Of a DNA stretch of 6,547 nt, positions 1 to 4,126 are shown one piece after another; the stretch's first letter is position 1; each line of letters begins with the position of its first letter. This DNA comes from an uncultured Bacilli bacterium (lineage in GTDB: Bacteria > Bacillota_I > Bacilli_A > RF39 > UBA660), in contig CANPYA010000072.1 in NCBI GenBank assembly GCA_947587565.1, positions 1 to 6,547 on the forward strand. Direction: 5' to 3'. The notes beneath the pieces were generated by a model, which saw nothing but the letters and a program-made list of their open reading frames with translations, was not told the DNA's origin and ran no database searches. The position numbers were made by a program, and so were the translations under genes.

Positions 1-1
1 G

Positions 2-29
2 TTGACTGGGGGGGGTAATATTTTATAAT
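2..29 (+). promoter_or_regulatory. Promoter of the surface-protein gene, with a G8 spacer
   Basis: The sequence shows a -35 box TTGACT (2-7) and a perfect -10 box TATAAT (24-29) separated by 16 nt. Transcription should begin near 36, leaving a leader of only about 12 nt before the ATG at 48. The first half of the spacer is an uninterrupted run of eight G (8-15). One extra G would give the optimal 17-nt spacer, so the present allele may be submaximal. The boxes are clear; regulation by slippage is an inference. Confidence 0.75.
8..15 (+). repeat. G8 homopolymer, candidate phase-variation tract
   Basis: Eight consecutive G lie exactly between the -35 and -10 boxes. Elsewhere in this A+T-rich window no G run longer than four was noticed. 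Homopolymeric G/C tracts in promoter spacers are known slippage sites that switch expression of surface proteins, for example porA and opc of Neisseria. Whether this tract varies in length cannot be told from one sequence. Confidence 0.6.
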
Positions 30-47
30 AAAATCATAGGATAGAAG

Positions 48-1403
48 ATGTGTCTTATGATGAAGAAAAATAAAAATATACTGATAATTTTAAGTGTAGG
101 AATAATACTAATAGTTAGTATATTTTTTGTGTTAAATAAATCTCATGAATATCATGAACTACCAAAAGTTAAAATAAAAGAAGAAGATAATATTAAACAA
201 TTTGCTTTAATGCTAGAACAAGAAAATGGGGAATATCAAAAAAGTGAAGGAGAACTACCCACTCGAGGTTATACATTTAATAAGGAAAAAAGTGGTTGTA
301 CTGATATAAATGGTAAAATAATACCTAAAGTTTTAGATTATAATTATGAAAATAATGTGGTTACTTTAAATACAAGTAAAACAAGTTATTGTTATTTATA
401 TTATGATATAGAACCTAATGTAAATTACTTAGTAAGCAAGGATGAAAACAATTATATATCAAAAGAACTGGCAGGAGGATTATATCGTTATCAAGGAATA
501 GGTGATGTAAATAACTATATTTGTTATGGAACAAATGACACAGAAGAATGTGTAAATAATCCTGAAACATATATGTATCGAATAATTGGTGTAACATCTG
601 CTGGCGAATTAAAACTAATAAAAAATACCTGGGTTGAAGAAAATGGAACAAATGTCTTTCAATGGTATACGTTTGATAATATAGACACTTGTCCCAATGG
701 TAAATGTCCCGAATGGAATGAATCAGATTTGTTTTATCGGCTTAATGGAAAAGATATAAATAAAACTGGATTAAGTAACATTTTTATTGATAATTCTAAC
801 TATCCATATTTAAATAGTACAGAAGAAAATAATGTTTGGTATAATAATATTCTTTATCGTGATTGGCTATATGGAGATACAGAGGAAACAAGTAGCAATA
901 AAATATATAATGGTGATGAAATGTACAATATAGAAACTGGAAAGGTAAATGCACTAGGGCATAATTGTCAAAATGAATGTACAAATATAGATAATTGGTA
1001 TCAAGATGAATATAAATGGAATAGTAGTGTTAATGCCAAAATAGGTTTAATGCATGCTTATGATTATTTGTATGCTTATAAAACTAATACAGAAGATGCT
1101 GGAAAACCAAATAATGAAGGAAATGCTAAATTATCATGGATATATTTAGAAAAAGAAAGTATCGATTTTTGGAGAAAAGCTGAATGGACAATGACAAGAT
1201 TTGGAATAGAGATATTTGACATTTATCAGGGAGGGTTTAGTGCTTGGTATATTTATGAAACTGGTCAACTAGCTAGAACCTGGAATTGGTATAATAATAT
1301 TAATGAACTACATTATGTTAGACCAGTATTCTATGTATCACCTAATTTAAATATAAGTGGTAATGGTACATCTTCTGAACCATTTTTGTTAACTTTTAAC
1401 TAA
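48..1403 (+). CDS. Membrane-anchored Cys/Trp-rich surface protein
   Basis: This 451-aa protein is probably an extracellular protein held by one N-terminal membrane anchor. Residues 6-10 are Lys/Asn-rich and 11-29 are uniformly hydrophobic; no signal-peptidase, lipobox or prepilin site is evident, so a signal anchor with the C-terminus outside is likely. Ten cysteines in the outer part fall into close or plausible pairs (84/115, 159/168, 215/220, 307/311), suggesting disulfides. The C-terminal third is Trp-rich and contains AKIGLMHAYDYLYAY, EWTMTR and VRPVFYVSPN, then NISGNGTSSEPFLL. From memory, similar strings recur in large surface proteins of gut Bacillota and resemble DUF6273/DUF1566-type C-type-lectin-like domains; this was not searched. 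The ATG at 48 is chosen over those at 57 and 60 because AGGA (38-41) lies 6 nt upstream. Its promoter has the G8 tract, so on/off expression is possible. The biochemical function is unknown. Confidence 0.8.
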   Translation: MCLMMKKNKNILIILSVGIILIVSIFFVLNKSHEYHELPKVKIKEEDNIKQFALMLEQENGEYQKSEGELPTRGYTFNKEKSGCTDINGKIIPKVLDYNYENNVVTLNTSKTSYCYLYYDIEPNVNYLVSKDENNYISKELAGGLYRYQGIGDVNNYICYGTNDTEECVNNPETYMYRIIGVTSAGELKLIKNTWVEENGTNVFQWYTFDNIDTCPNGKCPEWNESDLFYRLNGKDINKTGLSNIFIDNSNYPYLNSTEENNVWYNNILYRDWLYGDTEETSSNKIYNGDEMYNIETGKVNALGHNCQNECTNIDNWYQDEYKWNSSVNAKIGLMHAYDYLYAYKTNTEDAGKPNNEGNAKLSWIYLEKESIDFWRKAEWTMTRFGIEIFDIYQGGFSAWYIYETGQLARTWNWYNNINELHYVRPVFYVSPNLNISGNGTSSEPFLLTFN

Positions 1404-1417
1404 CAATTTACACTAAT

Positions 1418-1446
1418 TTGACATTTTTGACCATTTTTGCTAAAAT
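1418..1446 (+). promoter_or_regulatory. Strong promoter of the kinase-like gene
   Basis: Perfect -35 TTGACA (1418-1423), a 17-nt spacer and -10 TAAAAT (1441-1446) preceded by an extended -10 TGC (1438-1440). Transcription should start near 1453, about 20 nt before the ATG at 1473. The promoter begins only 14 nt after the previous stop codon, so the kinase-like gene is probably an independent unit. Confidence 0.8.
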
Positions 1447-1458
1447 TATTATTGACAT

Positions 1459-1464
1459 AAGGGG
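1459..1464 (+). promoter_or_regulatory. Ribosome binding site that decides the kinase-like start
   Basis: AAGGGG lies 8 nt before the ATG at 1473 but only 2 nt before the upstream in-frame ATG at 1467. The spacing supports 1473 as the start. Confidence 0.7.
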
Positions 1465-1472
1465 TAATGATT

Positions 1473-2348
1473 ATGGTTGATAAAGTAGAATTTACTAGTT
1501 TTAAAGATAAAGAAGAAATTTGTAAATCTAGAAATAGTATTATTTATGATATACATGGAAATAAAATATTAAAAGTATTAACAGATGATATGCAAAAGTT
1601 ACATCAAGATAATAATATTAACTATGAAAAAAGAATCTTAGATGAAAGAGTTAAAAATATTCCAAAAATTGTAAGTCCTATTGAAGCAGTATATGATAAT
1701 GATTACTGTTGTGGTTATACTATGGCTAAAATTAATGGCGTACCTTTAAGTAGATATTATTTTAAAGAAGATAAATATAATTGTAATTTAACAAGAATTG
1801 CGGAAATATATCAAAAGATAGAAGAAGTTATAAAAAAAGGTAATGAGTTAGATATAGTATTCCCGGATATTTGTAGTGGGGCTAATATTTTGATTAATAG
1901 TGATGATGAAGTTAAATTTATTGATTATGATGGTATGCAAGTAGGTAGTGATGATCAATCAATATGTTATTCTAGTTATTTAGCTAAATTTATATATATT
2001 ATAGATGGTGAATTAAAGTTTTATAGTTACGATAAACAATTTACTAAAGAATTAGATAAGGTTAGTTTAGCGGTTATCTTATTTGAATTATTATTTGGTA
2101 TAAATATTTTTGAAAAAGTAAAATATTATGGTAATGGTGATATTGTTAATATTAAAAAAATTGCTAAATTATATGGATTAGATAATGAAAAAGAATTAAT
2201 TGCTAAAATAAGAGCTATTATTAGCAGAAGTAATGATGGGGTATTTTTACAAGATGAAGTTTCTAAATTAAGCGAAAATTATGAATTATATTTAGATAGA
2301 GATAGTAGGGGTTATACTTTAAAAAGATTAAGAGCAAAAACACGATAA
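1473..2348 (+). CDS. Protein-kinase-fold protein (atypical kinase or phosphotransferase)
   Basis: This 291-aa, apparently cytoplasmic protein shows the layout of a protein-kinase-like fold. Numbered from the ATG at 1473, they are a VAIK-like strand with Lys34 (NKILKV), a possible helix-C Glu52, a hinge-like GYTMAKINGVPL (81-92), a catalytic loop PDICSGANILI with Asp132 and Asn138, and a metal-binding IDYDG with Asp151 and Asp153. The eukaryote-type HRD motif is replaced by FPD, as in diverged bacterial and aminoglycoside/choline-kinase-like families. The key Lys, Asp, Asn and Asp are all present, so it may be active rather than a pseudokinase. No membrane segment or extracellular sensor domain is visible, unlike PASTA kinases such as PrkC. 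It has its own promoter and a terminator overlapping its stop codon. Substrate and role are unknown; no symbol is justified. Confidence 0.75.
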   Translation: MVDKVEFTSFKDKEEICKSRNSIIYDIHGNKILKVLTDDMQKLHQDNNINYEKRILDERVKNIPKIVSPIEAVYDNDYCCGYTMAKINGVPLSRYYFKEDKYNCNLTRIAEIYQKIEEVIKKGNELDIVFPDICSGANILINSDDEVKFIDYDGMQVGSDDQSICYSSYLAKFIYIIDGELKFYSYDKQFTKELDKVSLAVILFELLFGINIFEKVKYYGNGDIVNIKKIAKLYGLDNEKELIAKIRAIISRSNDGVFLQDEVSKLSENYELYLDRDSRGYTLKRLRAKTR

Positions 2349-2368
2349 TGTATTTGCTTTTTTTCTTT
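2331..2368 (+). terminator. Intrinsic terminator overlapping the kinase-like stop codon
   Basis: GCAAAAACA (2334-2342) pairs with TGTATTTGC (2349-2357) with one mismatch around a 6-nt loop, and A-U/G-U pairs extend it to 2331/2360. Seven T follow (2358-2364), then CTTT. The TAA stop (2346-2348) sits in the loop. The stem is A-U-rich and modest, so efficiency is uncertain. A terminator here argues against a gene starting at the overlapping ATG at 2348. Confidence 0.5.
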
Positions 2369-2382
2369 AATTCAATTATAAT
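2354..2382 (+). promoter_or_regulatory. Promoter of the small-membrane-protein/pilin operon
   Basis: TTGCTT (2354-2359), a 17-nt spacer and a perfect TATAAT (2377-2382). The -35 box lies inside the right arm and T-run of the preceding terminator. Transcription would start near 2389, giving a leader of about 10 nt that begins almost at the GGTGA (2390-2394) before the ATG at 2399. The -10 is strong and the -35 only partly matches consensus. Confidence 0.5.
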
Positions 2383-2398
2383 TAATATTGGTGATACT

Positions 2399-2674
2399 AT
2401 GAAAAAAACATTGGGGATTATATTAAAAGTATTTGTAATAACATTGGTAGCGGCTTGGATGGGCTTAATTATAACAGAATTTGTTAGATATAAAAATGAT
2501 AAACCAATGCTAGTAGTATTAAGTGAGAAGACTCTTAATTATGATGATGGTAATGTAACTGTTTATTATGGACTTGGTTACAAAGAAATAATTTATGAGA
2601 GAACTTCGTTATATGGTAAAGAATTTGGCCATATATTTATAGGGGTAAGAGATAAAGTACCTCAAAATAAATAA
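2399..2674 (+). CDS. Small membrane-anchored protein of unknown function
   Basis: The preferred start gives 91 aa: MKK, one hydrophobic segment at about residues 5-26, then about 65 polar residues that should lie outside the membrane. The outer part has YDDGNVTVYYGLGYKEIIY and a GKEFGHIFIG stretch; from memory this resembles a recurrent family of small Bacillota membrane proteins with no known function, not checked by search. An in-frame ATG at 2348 would add 17 residues, but it lacks a ribosome binding site, falls in the terminator and precedes the likely promoter. GGTGA (2390-2394) lies 4 nt before the chosen ATG. The pilin-like gene begins 15 nt downstream, so the two are probably co-transcribed and may act together at the cell surface; that link is inferred from position. 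Confidence 0.65.
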   Translation: MKKTLGIILKVFVITLVAAWMGLIITEFVRYKNDKPMLVVLSEKTLNYDDGNVTVYYGLGYKEIIYERTSLYGKEFGHIFIGVRDKVPQNK

Positions 2675-2677
2675 GTT

Positions 2678-2684
2678 AGGGTGG
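2678..2684 (+). promoter_or_regulatory. Ribosome binding site that decides the pilin-like start
   Basis: AGGGTGG ends 5 nt before the ATG at 2690 and overlaps the alternative GTG at 2681. This favours 2690, which also gives the compact Lys/Asn-rich leader expected of a prepilin. Confidence 0.65.
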
Positions 2685-2689
2685 TTTTA

Positions 2690-3070
2690 ATGAAATTAAA
2701 TAATAAAGGTTGGGGAACAACGGAAATGCTACTTCTTAGTGGCGGTTTATTAATTGCTCTTTTAGTCGCGGTCTTTTTTATTTCGAAATTGTATGGTTCA
2801 TTTGAAAATTCAGTAGCTAATAGACAGTATGTAGATTTAGAAAATAAATTAGAGGATGCTGCAAAAGAATATGTTAGAAAAGAAAATATTTCCGTAGAAA
2901 ATGAATTAAGAATAAGTGCAACAACTTTAAAAGATAAAAATTATTTAAATAGTTTAAGTGATAATGAAGGAAATAGTTGTTCTGGATATGTTAATGTTTT
3001 TAATAGTAATGGGACTAAATATTATAGTGCTTTTATATCTTGTCCAAAGTATGAAACAGCAAATTACTAA
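2690..3070 (+). CDS. Type IV pilin-like protein with prepilin signal
   Basis: This 126-aa protein begins MKLNNKG followed by WGTTEMLLL. The short basic leader ending in Gly7 and the Glu at +5 after the predicted cut (Glu12) match the class III signal processed by prepilin peptidase (canonical G|FTLIE). A hydrophobic stem runs from about 13 to 31, followed by an amphipathic stretch (38-65) and a small globular domain. Cys97 and Cys118 sit in a CSGYVNV...FISCPKY pattern and probably form the C-terminal disulfide loop common in pilins and pseudopilins. It follows the small membrane-protein gene by 15 nt. No prepilin peptidase, assembly ATPase or platform gene is in the window, so assembly must rely on genes elsewhere, or the protein acts as a single surface pseudopilin. 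The fold is well supported; pilus versus competence versus secretion use is open. Confidence 0.75.
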   Translation: MKLNNKGWGTTEMLLLSGGLLIALLVAVFFISKLYGSFENSVANRQYVDLENKLEDAAKEYVRKENISVENELRISATTLKDKNYLNSLSDNEGNSCSGYVNVFNSNGTKYYSAFISCPKYETANY

Positions 3071-3086
3071 AATTGTCTAAAAAATG

Positions 3087-3116
3087 TTGACAAATCATAT
3101 AATAAAATGATATAGT
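3087..3116 (+). promoter_or_regulatory. str operon promoter
   Basis: Perfect -35 TTGACA (3087-3092), an 18-nt spacer and -10 TATAGT (3111-3116) with an extended -10 TGA (3108-3110). Transcription should start near 3123, giving a leader of about 88 nt before rpsL. The promoter lies 16 nt after the pilin-like stop, with no clear terminator between them. Confidence 0.75.
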
Positions 3117-3130
3117 ATTAACGCATTTTG

Positions 3131-3158
3131 ATTAGGTTCTACCTTAGTAGAACTTAAT
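3131..3158 (+). promoter_or_regulatory. Leader hairpin 1 upstream of rpsL
   Basis: A near-perfect 12-bp stem (3131-3142 with 3147-3158, one G-U pair) closes a CTTA loop (3143-3146), the most stable structure noticed in the leader. Only three T end the right arm and A5G follows, so it is not a convincing terminator. Part of its left arm and loop (3137-3145) can also pair with the rpsL Shine-Dalgarno, so it may control translation. Confidence 0.6.
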
Positions 3159-3170
3159 TTAAAAAGAATT

Positions 3171-3194
3171 TTGACACGCTTGGGTTCGTGTTAA
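3171..3194 (+). promoter_or_regulatory. Leader hairpin 2 just before the rpsL ribosome binding site
   Basis: TTGACACG (3171-3178) pairs with CGTGTTAA (3187-3194), 8 bp with one G-U, around the loop CTTGGGTT. It ends 3 nt before the Shine-Dalgarno (AAAGGAG, 3198-3204), leaving that site free. It may help present the ribosome binding site or form part of an autoregulatory leader; this is inference. Confidence 0.45.
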
Positions 3195-3210
3195 TAGAAA
3201 GGAGAAAATT

Positions 3211-3621
3211 ATGCCAACAATAAATCAATTAGTTAAAAAGAATCGTCAAAAGAAAACAAAGAAAAGTAAAAGTCCAGTACTTAATGTTGGATTTAATACT
3301 CTAGAAAGAAAACAAACTGATGTTAAAAGTCCACAAAAAAGAGGAGTATGTACTCGTGTCGGAACTAAAACCCCAAAGAAACCTAACTCAGCACTTCGTA
3401 AATATGCTCGTGTTAGACTTTCTAACGGTAAAGAAATCGATGCTTACATTCCTGGTGAAGGACATAACTTACAAGAACACAGCGTTGTACTTGTTCGTGG
3501 TGGTCGTGTAAAAGACTTAATTGGTGTTCGTTATCATATTGTTCGTGGTACATTAGATACTCATGGCGTAGAAAATCGTAAACAAGGCCGTAGTAGATAC
3601 GGAACTAAAAAAAGTAAATAA
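3211..3621 (+). CDS. rpsL: 30S ribosomal protein S12
   Basis: S12 sits at the 30S decoding centre, where it monitors codon-anticodon pairing, and is the classic site of streptomycin resistance. The 136-aa product has the 13-residue insertion typical of Bacillota S12 relative to E. coli. Conserved landmarks are KRGVCTRV (43-50), TPKKPNSALRK (54-64) with wild-type Lys56 (E. coli Lys42), PGEGHNLQEHSV (81-92), and GGRVKD with Lys101 and Asp102, the residue that can be methylthiolated. The next positions read LIG instead of the near-universal LPG, so Ile104 replaces the proline whose changes cause streptomycin dependence in E. coli (Pro90). The start is fixed by AAAGGAG 6 nt upstream and the typical MPTINQL N-terminus. 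It is the first gene of the str operon, behind a structured leader. Confidence 0.98.
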   Translation: MPTINQLVKKNRQKKTKKSKSPVLNVGFNTLERKQTDVKSPQKRGVCTRVGTKTPKKPNSALRKYARVRLSNGKEIDAYIPGEGHNLQEHSVVLVRGGRVKDLIGVRYHIVRGTLDTHGVENRKQGRSRYGTKKSK

Positions 3622-3653
3622 TAAATAAAAATTAAAGAAAAGGAGGAATAATA

Positions 3654-4121
3654 ATGCGTAAAAGAAGAGCAGTCAAAAGAGATGTTTTACCAGATCCTAT
3701 ATATAATTCTAAAGTTGTTACTAAACTTATTAATGCAATTATGTTAGATGGTAAAAAAGGAACTGCACAAAAAATATTATATGAAGCATTTGAAATAGTA
3801 GAAAAACAAACTGGTAAACCTGCTATGGATGTATATGCTGAAGCATTAAAAAATATTAGTCCAGCACTAGAAGTTAAATCTCGTCGTGTTGGTGGTTCTA
3901 ACTATCAAGTTCCAATGGAAGTTAGTGATGAAAGAGCACAAACTTTAGCACTTAGATGGTTAGTTAATTATGCAAAATTAAGAAATGGAAAGGGCATGGC
4001 TATAAATTTAGCAAATGAAATTATTGATGCTAGTAATGGTGAAGGTGGCGCTGTTAAAAAACGCGAAGATACTCACAAAATGGCTGAAGCTAATAAAGCA
4101 TTTGCTCATTATAGATGGTAA
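3654..4121 (+). CDS. rpsG: 30S ribosomal protein S7
   Basis: S7 is a primary 16S rRNA-binding protein that nucleates assembly of the 30S head and touches the E-site tRNA. The 155-aa length and the MRKRRAVKRDVLPDPIYNS start match the bacterial family, as do SRRVGGSNYQVPMEV (76-90), the Arg-rich region RAQTLALRWL and the terminal KMAEANKAFAHYRW. Shine-Dalgarno AAGGAGG (3640-3646) lies 7 nt before the ATG. The 32-nt gap after rpsL is A+T-rich with no evident structure, so it lacks a counterpart to the E. coli S7 repressor-binding site between rpsL and rpsG. Translation of fusA immediately downstream is probably coupled to this gene. Confidence 0.98.
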   Translation: MRKRRAVKRDVLPDPIYNSKVVTKLINAIMLDGKKGTAQKILYEAFEIVEKQTGKPAMDVYAEALKNISPALEVKSRRVGGSNYQVPMEVSDERAQTLALRWLVNYAKLRNGKGMAINLANEIIDASNGEGGAVKKREDTHKMAEANKAFAHYRW

Positions 4122-4126
4122 TAAGT

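Noticed and set aside
415..984. Two minus-strand open frames (415-651 and 796-984) inside the surface-protein gene
   Set aside because: They are antisense to a well-supported gene, have biased Tyr/Phe/His/Leu-rich composition from A+T-rich reverse frames, and show no ribosome binding site or family resemblance.
1362..1390. Terminator at the end of the surface-protein gene (AATGGT/ACCATT plus T5)
   Set aside because: The stem is 6 bp with an 11-nt loop, a broken T-run, and lies inside coding sequence; too weak to call.
1379..1439. Direct repeat ACCATTTTTG at 1379-1388 and 1430-1439
   Set aside because: A 10-nt T-rich match with no extension is plausible by chance, and one copy is coding.
1452..1457. 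A second TTGACA as another promoter -35
   Set aside because: No acceptable -10 box lies 16-18 nt downstream, and transcripts from it would start inside the gene.
1467..1472. ATG at 1467 as start of the kinase-like gene
   Set aside because: It is only 2 nt from AAGGGG, whereas the ATG at 1473 has an 8-nt spacing.
2348..2398. ATG at 2348 overlapping the kinase stop (TAATG) as start of the small membrane protein
   Set aside because: It has no Shine-Dalgarno, lies in a terminator-like hairpin and precedes the likely promoter. Coupled translation is not fully excluded.
3171..3199. TTGACA at 3171-3176 as an additional rpsL promoter
   Set aside because: No good -10 at the right distance, and transcription would start at the ribosome binding site. 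The sequence is better explained as a hairpin arm.
3320..3511. Open frame in another frame within rpsL
   Set aside because: It lies wholly inside the highly conserved S12 gene and has no motif of its own.
4115..4126. ATG at 4115 as fusA start
   Set aside because: It would add MVIS before the standard EF-G N-terminus MARD and overlap rpsG; no ribosome binding site favours it.
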